Source: Rummeliibacillus pycnus (GTDB lineage: Bacteria > Bacillota > Bacilli > Bacillales_A > Planococcaceae). From it: DNA of 64,000 nt. The notes under the pieces are model-generated. The model searched no databases. It was not told the DNA's origin and saw nothing but the letters and a program-made list of their open reading frames with translations. Position 1 is the stretch's first letter; every line of letters begins with the position of its first letter. Where the stretch lies: positions 2,928,423 to 2,992,422 of the forward strand of contig NZ_KZ614145.1 of NCBI RefSeq assembly GCF_002884495.1, given 5' to 3'. Both the position numbers and the translations under genes were made by a program. This document shows, in pieces, positions 35,451 to 45,019 of this stretch.

Positions 35451-37402
35451 GTTTTGAATCGTTGAACAACATCTTGCAAATCTTCAGACATGTTTAGTAA
35501 TTGTGTAGCAGCAGCTTCCATTGCTTCCATTGAAGATAGTGTTTCTTCTGTAGAAGCAGATACTTCTTCAGAAGCAGCAGCATTATCTTTGGCATGGTCG
35601 TTTAACTTATTAGCAGTCGCCGCCATTTCTTGAATGGATGCAGATATTTGTTGGGAAGTTGCAGATACATTCTCAATCTTTGGTGTTATATCACGCATGC
35701 TTGAAATAATGGCTTTAAATTTTGCAGCTGTATTTTGCGAAATGGTAATACCTTCTTGTACATTTTCCAATGTTAGGACCATCGTTTTCACAGCTTCTCC
35801 AGAATCCTGTTGTACCGCAGTTATTAGTGCGGCAATTTTCGCAGCTGATTCTTGGGAGTTTTCAGCAAGTTTCCTTACTTCATCCGCTACAACAGCAAAA
35901 CCCTTACCGTGTTCCCCTGCACGTGCAGCTTCAATTGATGCATTGAGTGCGAGTAAATTTGTCTGATCCGCAATATCACCAATGATATCTAAAATTGCAC
36001 CAATTTCCTTTGTACGATCATATAAAGATTTAATTTTAGCATCGGATGTTGTAACAAATTGATGAATGGAGTCCATTTGAGATACATTATGTTTGATGGA
36101 TTGTTCACCATCTTCTGCTTGTTTTGTTGCGTGTACAGATAGAGAAGATACTTCAGAAACTGCATCCGTTATAACTGTCATACCATCTGCAATTTCCTCT
36201 ACAGATGTGGCATTCTGTTCAATATTATTTGTTTGTTGTTCCGTATTTAGGGTTACTTGTTGCATGGCAGAAGCAATTTGCTGTGCTGCCGCGATGTTTT
36301 GGCTAGCGCTTGCCGATAACTCCTCAGATGAAGAGCGAACAAGTGTTGCACTACTATTTACCTTTTGAATTAAGGAAGATAGATTGTCTTTCATGGTGTT
36401 AAACGATTGGGCAAGTTCACCAATTTCATCATTTGAATGAATAGCAATTTCCTCTGTTAAGTCGCCTTCTCCCATTCTGTGTGCACTTTCTTTTAATTTA
36501 TCGATTGGTTTTATAATTGAACGAACGATGAATAGTATTAAAATACACCCAATAACAATGAAAATGATTTCAACAATTAGTTCAATATCTAATGTCGCGG
36601 CAGCATCTTTTGTGGCTTCCGATTTAAATGTTGTTCCAATTATCTTCCAACCAGTTTCGTTATTCGTCAGATAAAGTATTTTTTGATCGTTGTAATCTGT
36701 TTGACCATATGATTTGGATAAAACTTGTTTCATGTATGATTCTTTTGCTGTATTTCCACTCTTAATATGAGGATTTGAAATATAGTTTCCACTATTATCA
36801 ACTAATGAAACAAAACCTAATTTTCCAATTTTAACCCTGTTGGCAATTTCCTGTAATTTATCGATGGCAATATCAACGCCAACGACTCCGGATCCGTCCG
36901 CTAGTTTCTTTGAAATTGTAATGACTAAATTACCGCTTGTAGAGGAAGTATAAGGCTCAGTTATTACAACATCGTTACTTTGAAGTGCTTCTTTATACCA
37001 TGGACGTTCGCGTGGATCATAATCCTTTGGATACTCAAAATATGGCATACGAATCATCTTTCCTTTTGCAGTTCCCACATAAGCCATTGCAGCTTCTGGA
37101 TGTTCGTTGACATATTGATCTAAAATATTTCGGAGATTTGAATCCTTTGAAGCATCTAATAATGATAACGTAACTTTTTTAGACAAATACCCCACATCAT
37201 GAGTTTTAGGTTGGATTGTATCTGTAATCGTTGAATTTAGTAGATTAATGGTTGATTTTGCACTATTAATTTGTTCCAATTCAATTTGTTTTTTGGTGCT
37301 TTCATATGAAATTGCTCCAAGAATAATAGAAGGAATCACTAAAATTAATAAGAATGCACTGAATAATTTTGTACGGAGATTCAATTTTAGAATTTTTTTC
37401 AA
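35444..37402 (-). CDS. Methyl-accepting chemotaxis protein with dCache sensor
   Basis: A 652-residue transmembrane chemoreceptor: membrane helix 1 (about 10-30), extracellular dCache sensor (about 35-270; contains RPWYKEAL and GVDIAIDKL), helix 2 (about 275-297), HAMP (about 298-350) and a long coiled-coil signalling domain with hairpin tip near [20 protein letters not shown] and [20 protein letters not shown]. It would relay ligand binding to CheA/CheW. TTG start at 37402 after GCGAGGTAG. A large inverted repeat lies upstream (37452-37522). Confidence 0.93.
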   Translation of the reverse strand: MKKILKLNLRTKLFSAFLLILVIPSIILGAISYESTKKQIELEQINSAKSTINLLNSTITDTIQPKTHDVGYLSKKVTLSLLDASKDSNLRNILDQYVNEHPEAAMAYVGTAKGKMIRMPYFEYPKDYDPRERPWYKEALQSNDVVITEPYTSSTSGNLVITISKKLADGSGVVGVDIAIDKLQEIANRVKIGKLGFVSLVDNSGNYISNPHIKSGNTAKESYMKQVLSKSYGQTDYNDQKILYLTNNETGWKIIGTTFKSEATKDAAATLDIELIVEIIFIVIGCILILFIVRSIIKPIDKLKESAHRMGEGDLTEEIAIHSNDEIGELAQSFNTMKDNLSSLIQKVNSSATLVRSSSEELSASASQNIAAAQQIASAMQQVTLNTEQQTNNIEQNATSVEEIADGMTVITDAVSEVSSLSVHATKQAEDGEQSIKHNVSQMDSIHQFVTTSDAKIKSLYDRTKEIGAILDIIGDIADQTNLLALNASIEAARAGEHGKGFAVVADEVRKLAENSQESAAKIAALITAVQQDSGEAVKTMVLTLENVQEGITISQNTAAKFKAIISSMRDITPKIENVSATSQQISASIQEMAATANKLNDHAKDNAAASEEVSASTEETLSSMEAMEAAATQLLNMSEDLQDVVQRFKTK

Positions 37403-37451
37403 TTAAAGCTACCTCGCTACATGGTTGTTTTGTTATCTCACTTCTCTGTCC

Positions 37452-37522
37452 TTTGAATCATCAACATACTACGGTGGTTAGTATGAAGATATATAATATA
37501 TAGTAGTATGTGATGATTCAAA
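37452..37522. repeat. Large inverted repeat upstream of the chemoreceptor gene
   Basis: Arms of 21 bases (37452-37472) and 20 bases (37503-37522) are complementary throughout except for one extra base, with a 30-base AT-rich centre. The minus strand has TTGAAT in one arm and TATTAT in the centre, 17 bases apart, so the repeat may surround the promoter. Confidence 0.65.
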
Positions 37523-37647
37523 CAATTGAGATGGATGAGTCAATTTTACCACATTTAGATAAAAATAATTATAAATAATCCAAAATTGTGAAAAAAAGAT
37601 AGAAATATATCAATATTAGTAAAACAAATTAGAATATTCAAATAATA

Positions 37648-37689
37648 TAAAAAGCTACACCGGCAATTGTAATAATTGACGATGTAGCT
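37648..37689 (-). terminator. guaC terminator
   Basis: On the minus strand AGCTACA and TCAATT pair with AATTG and TGTAGCT around a short loop, followed by TTTTTT. It lies 26 bases after the guaC stop. Confidence 0.8.
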
Positions 37690-37714
37690 CGAATTAGTAA
37701 GAAATGGTGTTTCC

Positions 37715-38698
37715 CTAGTACACTTTATCTCCATTGAAAATAGAGTTTTTTACGACAACATAATCTACATTACGAATCGCATCAAGTTTTGTACCGCCAG
37801 CATATGAAATAGAGGATTGAAGGTCTTGTTCCATTTCAATTAGTGTATCCTTCAAATTTCCTTTATGTTCAACGTGCATTTTTTTGCCTTCGACATTTTT
37901 CTTTTCACCTTTTTGGAATTCAGATGCAGAGCCGAAATATTCTTTATATAATTTACCATCAATTTCAATTGTTTTCCCTGGTGATTCTTCATGTCCTGCA
38001 AATAGTGAGCCGATCATCACCATTGTAGCACCAAATCGAACTGATTTAGCAATATCACCATTTGTACGAATACCACCATCAGCAATAATTGGTTTTGTTG
38101 CGGCTTTTGAACACCAACGAAGTGCAGCTAATTGCCAGCCACCTGTACCAAAGCCAGTTTTAATTTTAGTAATACATACTTTACCAGGTCCAATTCCAAC
38201 TTTTGTTGCGTCTGCACCTGCATTTTCAAGTTCTCGTACAGCTTCTGGTGTACCAACGTTACCTGCAATGACAAAAGTTGTAGGTATTAATCTTTTAATA
38301 TGATGAATCATGTTAATTACAGCATTTGAATGACCGTGAGCAATATCAATTGTAATATAATCTGGTGTTAAATTTGCTTTAGCTAAATCTTCGATAAAAG
38401 TGTACTCTTCAGGTTTTACCCCAACACTAATCGAAGCAATTAAGCCACGTGCTTGCATATCTTTTACAAAATCTGCACGTTTTTCAGGATTGAAGCGGTG
38501 CATAATATAGAAGTAACCATTTTCAGCTAATTGAATTGCGATATTTTCATCTATAATTGTTTGCATATTTGCAGGGACAACTGGGAGTCTGAATTTGTGA
38601 CCACCAAGCATTACACTTGTATCACACTCAGAGCGACTATTAACAATACATTTTGCGGGAATTAATTGAATATCTTCGTAATCAAATACATTATCCAT
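37715..38698 (-). CDS. guaC: GMP reductase
   Basis: NADPH-dependent conversion of GMP to IMP, recycling guanine nucleotides toward adenine. The 327-residue protein is of the IMPDH/GMPR barrel family. It shows [17 protein letters not shown], the catalytic loop [20 protein letters not shown] with active Cys, and [15 protein letters not shown], and has no CBS domains, which separates it from GuaB. The frame extends to 38707, but ATG 38698 has AGGAG at the right distance. PurR-like boxes lie just upstream. Confidence 0.95.
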   Translation of the reverse strand: MDNVFDYEDIQLIPAKCIVNSRSECDTSVMLGGHKFRLPVVPANMQTIIDENIAIQLAENGYFYIMHRFNPEKRADFVKDMQARGLIASISVGVKPEEYTFIEDLAKANLTPDYITIDIAHGHSNAVINMIHHIKRLIPTTFVIAGNVGTPEAVRELENAGADATKVGIGPGKVCITKIKTGFGTGGWQLAALRWCSKAATKPIIADGGIRTNGDIAKSVRFGATMVMIGSLFAGHEESPGKTIEIDGKLYKEYFGSASEFQKGEKKNVEGKKMHVEHKGNLKDTLIEMEQDLQSSISYAGGTKLDAIRNVDYVVVKNSIFNGDKVY

Positions 38699-38715
38699 GA
38701 AACACACTCCTAAAA

Positions 38716-38788
38716 ACGAATATTATTTTTTTAATCGATAAAAATGTTCGTCCTTTGGTAATTTACATTATTTTCGTCCCAATGTCAA
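38716..38788 (-). promoter_or_regulatory. guaC promoter and PurR-like box pair
   Basis: On the minus strand TTGACA (complement of 38783-38788) and TAAATT (complement of 38760-38765) are 17 bases apart. Just downstream lie two inverted boxes, ACGAATATT (38716-38724) and AATGTTCGT (38743-38751), with 18 bases between their inner ends. This is the same spacing as the pair before purA. Confidence 0.6.
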
Positions 38789-39050
38789 AATATTTTCTTA
38801 GTTTTATAAATTTAAGCAAAAATAAAGACAAAAAAGCTAATAAAATAGAAATATGCTGTGGAATGAACGACCCTCTTTAAACGGAGAAGATGCATTTATA
38901 TTCCAAACAATTTAAGACGAACTAACATATTTATGTTAAAATCAGGTTTTAAGGACAGAAAAAATCAACAGTTAATTTATTTCCTACTTTTACATAAAAA
39001 ATAATAATTTTCGATATATATTTAATGAGAATAATGAGAGGAAGCAAGTA
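38789..39050. other. Intergenic region before the 39051 gene
   Basis: About 260 AT-rich bases between the divergent guaC and 39051 genes. GAGAGGAAG (39038-39046) is the ribosome binding site of the rightward gene. No clear promoter or RNA element was seen. Confidence 0.4.
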
Positions 39051-40517
39051 ATGAAAAATTGGGAATTTGTATTACGGGATTATATCATTGGGCGACCAGT
39101 TATTTCGATTGATTATGATGAGGATGATTCTACTGTAGGTGAAATTATAGATGCTCATAGAGATTTAGTATATGGCCATATTGAGTTATCGGATGATGGA
39201 AAACTTACTTCATTTATGGTGGATCTAGATGAGATTCTGGCACATAATGATGTTTCACTAGATGAATATGAGGAATTAACTCCAGATGAAATCATCGGTT
39301 GTGCAGAAGATTTTACAAAGGATTTTTGTCGTGATCACTTGTATTTTAATATGATGACGGAATGGAATGGGGAATCTTATCTAGTTGTTTTTGAGGCAAA
39401 AGATGTGGCACTTAATCTATTCTTGCCTAATTCAGGCGCTACCATTGAAATTAATAAACAAGGGTTTATTCTTTCAGCAACATTATTCCAATCGTATTAT
39501 CAATTATCATATCCTGATATTGAAATTTCAGCGGAGGATGCAAAAGAAATTTTATGCCAGTATCCTTTAGTGGAGCTTGGAATTTATGAAGACAATGGTG
39601 AGATGAAGCTTGTTTATTATCCAAAACGTGAGTATGCTGCAGTTCATGTAGATGGTCATATTGTAACTGCAGGGGACTTTTTTGAAGACGAGTATGTAAA
39701 GGCTCAAACATTTAACAAAGTAACGGTTACTGAAACGATTGAAAGTCTTTTAGGTGTTACAGATGATATGTTGAGGGTAGAGAATTCAAATGGGCAATAT
39801 TGGTATCAAGCAGAAGACGAAGAAAATATTGAACTTGCTGAACCAATTATAAAAATTGAACATTCAGATGAGATGCAAAAGGACTATGAGTCATCGGTTA
39901 GTTGGGAAGAATTAGACGAAGAATTGCCAGTAACCGTTTTAGAAGAAAAAGCGAAAATGTTCTTAGAAGCAACAATAGGGAATATTCATCAAAAATATTT
40001 ACTTGAAGATCAGTTAGAAGATGATGATTTTGATATCCTTAGAGAGGAAGATTTATCAGAAGAGGAACGTCAATACTTTGAACAATTAGAGATGATGGAA
40101 GAAGACGAAGAAGATTTTGTAGAAGATGATGATCTCGATTTTGAGCCTTTTACAACTTTTACATTTATACGCCATCATAAAGGAATTCGCATTGAAGAAT
40201 ATGCCATACATGTAAACGTGGGTATTTATACGGGTATTATCCGGGATTGTACAGTCATATTACCAAATGAGGATAAATTAGTTTCAATGGATATAAATCC
40301 TGTATTGTCTCTAGAACAGGTCGATGCCATATATAAAGAGCAATTACATATGAAACTTGCTCGAACTTCTAGTTATGATGATGAAGATGAGGAAGTAACA
40401 GTGTATGGATTAGATTATGTTATGAATTTCCCGCAAAGAGGGGAAATAGAAAGAATTGATGCAACAACAGGTGAAGTTCACTATATTGATGCAGATATTC
40501 TAAAAGAGGGAGATTAA
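39051..40517 (+). CDS. Acidic YcdB/PepSY-like protein, unknown function
   Basis: A 488-residue, strongly acidic, probably cytoplasmic protein (no signal peptide or membrane helix). Asp/Glu runs occur at about residues 330-370. Two stretches look like PepSY/YcdB modules: SAEDAKEILCQYPLVELG with following strands, and LSLEQVDAIYKEQLHM ending in RIDATTGEVHYIDAD, the usual DAxTGE close. YcdB/YcdC members are normally exported, so a cytoplasmic form is odd. Function unknown. Single gene. Confidence 0.7.
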   Translation: MKNWEFVLRDYIIGRPVISIDYDEDDSTVGEIIDAHRDLVYGHIELSDDGKLTSFMVDLDEILAHNDVSLDEYEELTPDEIIGCAEDFTKDFCRDHLYFNMMTEWNGESYLVVFEAKDVALNLFLPNSGATIEINKQGFILSATLFQSYYQLSYPDIEISAEDAKEILCQYPLVELGIYEDNGEMKLVYYPKREYAAVHVDGHIVTAGDFFEDEYVKAQTFNKVTVTETIESLLGVTDDMLRVENSNGQYWYQAEDEENIELAEPIIKIEHSDEMQKDYESSVSWEELDEELPVTVLEEKAKMFLEATIGNIHQKYLLEDQLEDDDFDILREEDLSEEERQYFEQLEMMEEDEEDFVEDDDLDFEPFTTFTFIRHHKGIRIEEYAIHVNVGIYTGIIRDCTVILPNEDKLVSMDINPVLSLEQVDAIYKEQLHMKLARTSSYDDEDEEVTVYGLDYVMNFPQRGEIERIDATTGEVHYIDADILKEGD

Positions 40518-40574
40518 TAGAGGCCTCAACAGATAGTTTCAGTTAGTTAAAATGAATAACGGAATTTACAAAAG

Positions 40575-40700
40575 AAGTTTGAACGAATCGTATTTATGGA
40601 TCAAGGTGTTATTGTTGAAGATGGTGCATCTGATGAGGTATCCAATAATCCTAAACACGAACGTTCCAAGGCTTTCTTGCAACGAGCTTATATAATTTGA
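40575..40700 (+). pseudogene. Remnant of an amino-acid ABC transporter ATPase
   Basis: 42 codons read KFERIVFMDQGVIVEDG, then SDEVSNNPKHERSKAFL and a stop. This is the C-terminal end of the GlnQ/TcyN-type polar-amino-acid ABC ATPases. No Walker motifs or earlier part are present, so the gene is a decayed fragment. A terminator follows, probably the original one. Confidence 0.75.
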
Positions 40701-40706
40701 GCTATA

Positions 40707-40740
40707 GCTGTCGTCTCTCTTTGAGAAGGCAGTTTTTTTG
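40707..40740 (+). terminator. Terminator after the ABC remnant
   Basis: CTGTCGTCTC pairs with GAGAAGGCAG with one mismatch around TCTTT, followed by seven Ts. Confidence 0.7.
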
Positions 40741-40909
40741 ATGAACAAAATTAGAAATAGAACCAATAAAAAGATGTAGCACTATCTCATATAATGTCAC
40801 ATAATCTGCTTTAAATATGTGAGGAGATATTACATAAAAATCAGAAAATTTAGAGATATACATGGTATACTATCTAATAGAAGGATGTTATACATAAGGG
40901 GCTGAGTAT
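40741..40909. other. Leader region of the soluble receptor gene
   Basis: AT-rich, without a gene. AAGGGGCTGAG (40897-40907) is a plausible ribosome binding site for the gene at 40910. TATACT at 40865-40870 is a possible -10. Confidence 0.35.
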
Positions 40910-41908
40910 ATGATTGACACAAAAGATGAGAATCTCAATGTATCAACATTGATGAATGAATTAAAATATGAAAATCGAGTCATGCAACAAGTTATGCATA
41001 AGCTTCAAACGATATCTATGCAATCAAAAATACTAGCTTTAAACTCCGGCATTGAAGCGGCTCGTGCAGGAGAGGCAGGTCGTGGTTTTTCTGTAGTAGC
41101 AAAGGAAATCAATAAATTTGCGGCAGCTAGTATGGAGGCTAGTAAAGAAAGTGAAGGGATTATTCATTCTATTCAGCAAAAAGCAAATGACATTATTGCT
41201 GTTCGTACAGTAGATATTGCTTTTGACACCATTGATAAAATTGACCGAAACTTATTTGAAAGAAATTGTGATGTACAAGCATGGGCTACTTTTGATGCAG
41301 TAAGGAATGTAATAATAAATCCAACATCTGAAACGAAAAAACTTGCGCAAGCATTATTGAAGAATATCTATGAAATTTATGAAGTATATTTTGAATTGTT
41401 AGTTGTGGATTTGGAAGGGAATATTGTAGTCACTGCCAAAAATCAACATGAAGTAGGCAAGAGTATGGCTGATCGTGAATGGTTTAAAGAGACTATAGCC
41501 AATAATGATGTATATGTAACGGATATGTATTACTCTGAAGTTGCTCAAGGGTATACGATGAGCTACTCTAGTCCAATTCGAGATGATCAGGGCAATGTCA
41601 TAGGGGTCTTCTCTACTCGATTTAATTGGGATTTTATATACGACATTATTGATAATGTTAAAATTGATGAGCAATCACAACTATTCGTCATCAATAAAGA
41701 AGGCATCGTTATAGCATCAAAGAATAGAGAAAATATTTTGACTAAAAAACTAACTGATATGAAAGCTGTAAACCGTGTATTAAGTGGTCAGAAAACTCGA
41801 GGGTATGAAATTGAGAATAACCAAATTTGCGCTTATTGCCTAACGCAAGGATACAATGCTTACAAAGGAAAAGGATGGTCAGTTATTGTAATCGAGCCAA
41901 TTGGCTAA
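40910..41908 (+). CDS. Soluble receptor: short MCP signalling domain followed by a Cache sensor
   Basis: A 332-residue protein without membrane helices. The N-terminal part (about 15-95) is a shortened chemoreceptor signalling hairpin: [20 protein letters not shown], then GRGFSVVAKEINKFA. The C-terminal two-thirds (about 100-328) is a Cache/PDC-like sensor (MADREWFKETIANNDVYVTD, MSYSSPIRDDQGNVIGVFS). The domain order is the reverse of usual receptors and the sensor would be cytoplasmic. It may sense an internal ligand and act on CheA/CheW. Confidence 0.8.
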   Translation: MIDTKDENLNVSTLMNELKYENRVMQQVMHKLQTISMQSKILALNSGIEAARAGEAGRGFSVVAKEINKFAAASMEASKESEGIIHSIQQKANDIIAVRTVDIAFDTIDKIDRNLFERNCDVQAWATFDAVRNVIINPTSETKKLAQALLKNIYEIYEVYFELLVVDLEGNIVVTAKNQHEVGKSMADREWFKETIANNDVYVTDMYYSEVAQGYTMSYSSPIRDDQGNVIGVFSTRFNWDFIYDIIDNVKIDEQSQLFVINKEGIVIASKNRENILTKKLTDMKAVNRVLSGQKTRGYEIENNQICAYCLTQGYNAYKGKGWSVIVIEPIG

Positions 41909-41956
41909 TAGGAGATGTAACGAGACATTGCACTTTCTAATAATCCTTTAAAGCAG

Positions 41957-41990
41957 TAGAAAAAGCATCCCCACTTTTCCTTCGGGGATG
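41957..41990 (-). terminator. Terminator downstream of the pirin gene
   Basis: GCATCCCC (41964-41971) pairs with GGGGATGC (41983-41990). On the minus strand it is followed by TTTTTCT. A second weaker hairpin (about 42058-42082) lies nearer the pirin stop. Confidence 0.65.
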
Positions 41991-42123
41991 CCTGATGATA
42001 AAATCAGTATTTTTTCAATTCAAATGAATTAATTTCATAAATAGATGTCTATCTTTCATACAAGAACAGAGTACTCTTGTATGGTTTTAGTTTTACTCCA
42101 TATTAATCAACGGATTGTTTATA

Positions 42124-42825
42124 TTAGTCAATTTTAGCCATTTCAATGACTAAAATATGTGCGGTATCTTCAGCATTAATGTGAATGTTCTCTTCTATGA
42201 TTTCTAAGCCATCACGTGTTTCAAGTGCTACATCATTAATCATGGCTTTGCCTTCAATTTGCACAAGATATGCTTGACGACCTGTAGCCACTGGGAAGTC
42301 GATTTCCTTACCGGGTTCAAGTGTAATAGCGTATAAATTGGCATCTTGGTTAATTTGAATAGGAGCAGTCCCATTCTTATCTGAAACCATATGAAGCCAT
42401 TTGTTTTTGCGATCCTCCATTTCAAAAAGGAACTCACCATAATGAGGTGTATGGCCATGTCGATCAGGTAAAATCCAAATTTGTAACATACGAAGTTCTT
42501 CGTCGCCCATATTATGTTCACTATGGAAAACGCCAGTGCCAGCACTCATGTATTGCACTTGACCACGAGTAATCGTATGCTTGTTCCCCATACTATCTTG
42601 GTGAGTAAGAGCACCGTTTACGACGTAAGAAATAATTTCCATATCTCGGTGAGGATGTAGGTCAAATCCTGTATGTGGTGCAATTAAATCATCGTTGATA
42701 ACACGTAAAGCGCCAAATTGTATATTATTTGGATTATAATATTCTGCAAATGAGAAATGAAATGTACTGTTCAACCAACCTAGATGGCTAGTTCCCATTT
42801 GTTTATGATCAACTTTTCTAAGCAT
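42124..42825 (-). CDS. Pirin family protein
   Basis: A 233-residue double-cupin protein of the YhhW/pirin type. The metal-site motif HTGFDLHPHRDMEIISYVVNG is complete (two His in HPHRDMEI and further His/Glu near VFHSEHN). Some pirins are quercetin dioxygenases; others are regulators. The frame extends to 42834, but the ATG at 42825 has GAAGGGA eight bases upstream, while the earlier ATG touches it. Monocistronic. Confidence 0.92.
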   Translation of the reverse strand: MLRKVDHKQMGTSHLGWLNSTFHFSFAEYYNPNNIQFGALRVINDDLIAPHTGFDLHPHRDMEIISYVVNGALTHQDSMGNKHTITRGQVQYMSAGTGVFHSEHNMGDEELRMLQIWILPDRHGHTPHYGEFLFEMEDRKNKWLHMVSDKNGTAPIQINQDANLYAITLEPGKEIDFPVATGRQAYLVQIEGKAMINDVALETRDGLEIIEENIHINAEDTAHILVIEMAKID

Positions 42826-42976
42826 AAAAATCATCCCTTCAATTTAATTCGAAAATATCTTTAATTCGAGATAATTGTAAAACGAACTTTTGGTTAAGTC
42901 AACTTCTAACGATGGTATACATATTAAAGGATGGCTAATAAGCTTTTCTCTAAGCTTATAGCCATCCATGCTTGGG

Positions 42977-43984
42977 CTATTTTTTAAACAATAAATAAAT
43001 AAAGTAGGGTGCGCCGATTAAGGATACAATAATTCCTGCTGGTAAAGAGATATTACTTAGTAAGCTACGTCCAATTGTATCTGCGACTAACAGAAGCAAA
43101 CCACCAATCAAAATAGCAATGGGAATAAACAATTGGTTTCGTGGCCCTACTAATTTCTTTGCGATATGTGGAGATAAAAGGCCGATAAAGGCAATCCCAC
43201 CTGTAACGGATACAGCGGAAGCAGCTAATGCTACAGCAATAATCAATAGGATTATTCGCTCTTTTTGTACTGAAATTCCAACGCCAATCGAAACTGGCTC
43301 ATTTAGATTTAAGATATTCAACCGATGTGCTTTATACAATGTAAACGGAATCAAAACAACAAGCCAAGGAAGAAGCGCCCATACAAACGGCCAGTCGGTA
43401 CCCCAGATATTCCCTGCTAGCCATGTTGAGATGAAATCCACCTTTCTATTATCAGAAGACGAGATTAAAACAATCATTAAACCTGATAATGCCATTTGGA
43501 ATCCGACACCCACTAATATCATTCTTACAGGTTTAATCCCTTCTTTTCTACTATATGAAAAAATGTAGATTAGAATAGTAGCAAAGATAGCACCTAGAAA
43601 GGCAACTATAGGTAATGTATAAACAAATGATCCTGCTTCAATTGGAAAATACAAAAAGAAGATAGAAATCGCAACGCCCGCCCCAGAATTAATACCGATA
43701 ATACCAGGATCCGCTAGATCATTACGTGTAATGCTTTGTAAGATTGAACCAGAAAGGGCAAGGGCCATACCAGCAAGTAATGTAATGATGATACGAGGTA
43801 AACGAATGGAAAATAGCACAAATTCATCTTTAAACGTTCCATAGCCCATTATTGTGGGGAAAATCTGATCGAAAGATACAGCAGATGCCCCCATTCCAAG
43901 ACTAGCTGTAACAGCTACGAGGATAAGAACCATTAATATTAACAAAGTGATACGTTGTTTACGAATTACAGATGTTGCAATCAC
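42977..43984 (-). CDS. Siderophore ABC transporter permease, FecCD family
   Basis: A 335-residue membrane permease of iron-siderophore importers with about nine to ten helices. Family motifs: LPRIIITLLAGMALALSGSI, the NDLADPGIIGINSGAG loop, and GGIAFIGLLSPHIAKKLVGP, the ATPase-contact loop. It overlaps the upstream permease gene by four bases. Last gene of a four-gene importer operon (ATPase, binding protein, two permeases). Confidence 0.93.
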   Translation of the reverse strand: MIATSVIRKQRITLLILMVLILVAVTASLGMGASAVSFDQIFPTIMGYGTFKDEFVLFSIRLPRIIITLLAGMALALSGSILQSITRNDLADPGIIGINSGAGVAISIFFLYFPIEAGSFVYTLPIVAFLGAIFATILIYIFSYSRKEGIKPVRMILVGVGFQMALSGLMIVLISSSDNRKVDFISTWLAGNIWGTDWPFVWALLPWLVVLIPFTLYKAHRLNILNLNEPVSIGVGISVQKERIILLIIAVALAASAVSVTGGIAFIGLLSPHIAKKLVGPRNQLFIPIAILIGGLLLLVADTIGRSLLSNISLPAGIIVSLIGAPYFIYLLFKK

Positions 43985-44997
43985 GAGAATGATTTTCCTC
44001 CTTTTCGAACGATGATAAGGAAGAATGGCAATCCTAAAATCGCAATAATTGCTGCAAGTGGTGTTTCATAAGGGGCATTAATGGTACGCCCCACAGTATC
44101 TGCTAGAAGCATTAAGCATGCACCGAAAATAGCAGTCATCGGGATGACATGACGATAATCTGTCCCGACAAAAGCACGAACCATATGGGGGACCATTAAT
44201 CCTATAAATGCTAAGTTTCCTACAAGTGCAACGGATGTTCCTACTAGTACAATAATGACCATAAAGAGAAGAAACTTGATCAATAGTATATGTTGGCCTA
44301 AGCTTACTGCAACCTCCTCGCTCAAACTTAAAACGGTAAGTTGTCGAGATAATATAATGGCTATGAATATACCGACTAAGATGGTCGGTATCACAATTTG
44401 TAGTTGATCAAAGGAAGTTCCGACTAAACCTCCAGATGTCCACATCGATACATCTTTCGAAACTTTAAACAATAAACCAATACCATCTGCAATAGCATAT
44501 AAAAACATAGAAACAGCAGTACCTGCAAGGACTAGACGAAGTGGTGAAAATCCACCTCTCTGTAACATACTTATACCGAACACCAGCAATGCACCACAAG
44601 CTGCTCCGATAAAGCATGAGGTCATAATTCCAAAATAACTTAGGGAAGGGAGTATAGCCATTGCAGAAGCTAATGCACAATTTGCCCCGGCTGTTAAACC
44701 AAGTAACCCGGGGTCTGCTAACGGATTTCGAGTCATTCCTTGCATAATAGCGCCAGCGACGGATAGAGCGGCACCAATGAAAATGGCGCCAATTTCCCTA
44801 GGTAATCGAATTTCATGAATCATTGTGATGGTTTCACTTATTTTTTCTTGTGATACGATGGCAAGCCATGCTTCTTTTAGTGTGGTATTGGCTGCCCCGC
44901 ATACCATTGCTATTGCAAAAAAGATTACTAATAAACTAAGGCCAACAATCAACTGAATGAGAAATGGAGTTGTACGTTGTTTTTGTTGTTTCATCAT
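43981..44997 (-). CDS. Siderophore ABC transporter permease, FecCD family
   Basis: A 338-residue permease partner of the downstream FecCD protein; the two form a heterodimer. Motifs: LPREIGAIFIGAALSVAGAIMQGMTRNPLADPGLLGL and NLAFIGLMVPHMVRAFVG (each given in part). The open frame extends to 45030 inside the binding-protein gene, but ATG 44997 follows GAAGGAAAC by eight bases and is preferred. Confidence 0.92.
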   Translation of the reverse strand: MMKQQKQRTTPFLIQLIVGLSLLVIFFAIAMVCGAANTTLKEAWLAIVSQEKISETITMIHEIRLPREIGAIFIGAALSVAGAIMQGMTRNPLADPGLLGLTAGANCALASAMAILPSLSYFGIMTSCFIGAACGALLVFGISMLQRGGFSPLRLVLAGTAVSMFLYAIADGIGLLFKVSKDVSMWTSGGLVGTSFDQLQIVIPTILVGIFIAIILSRQLTVLSLSEEVAVSLGQHILLIKFLLFMVIIVLVGTSVALVGNLAFIGLMVPHMVRAFVGTDYRHVIPMTAIFGACLMLLADTVGRTINAPYETPLAAIIAILGLPFFLIIVRKGGKSFS

Positions 44998-45019
44998 ATC
45001 ATCGTTTCCTTCAATAGTA

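Noticed and set aside
35634-36368. Plus-strand Ser/Ala/Cys-rich open frames inside the chemoreceptor gene
   Set aside because: They are antisense shadows of the coiled-coil signalling domain.
37452-37522. Inverted repeat as an intrinsic terminator
   Set aside because: The 30-base loop and lack of a T tract make it unlike a Rho-independent terminator, and it lies upstream of, not after, a gene.
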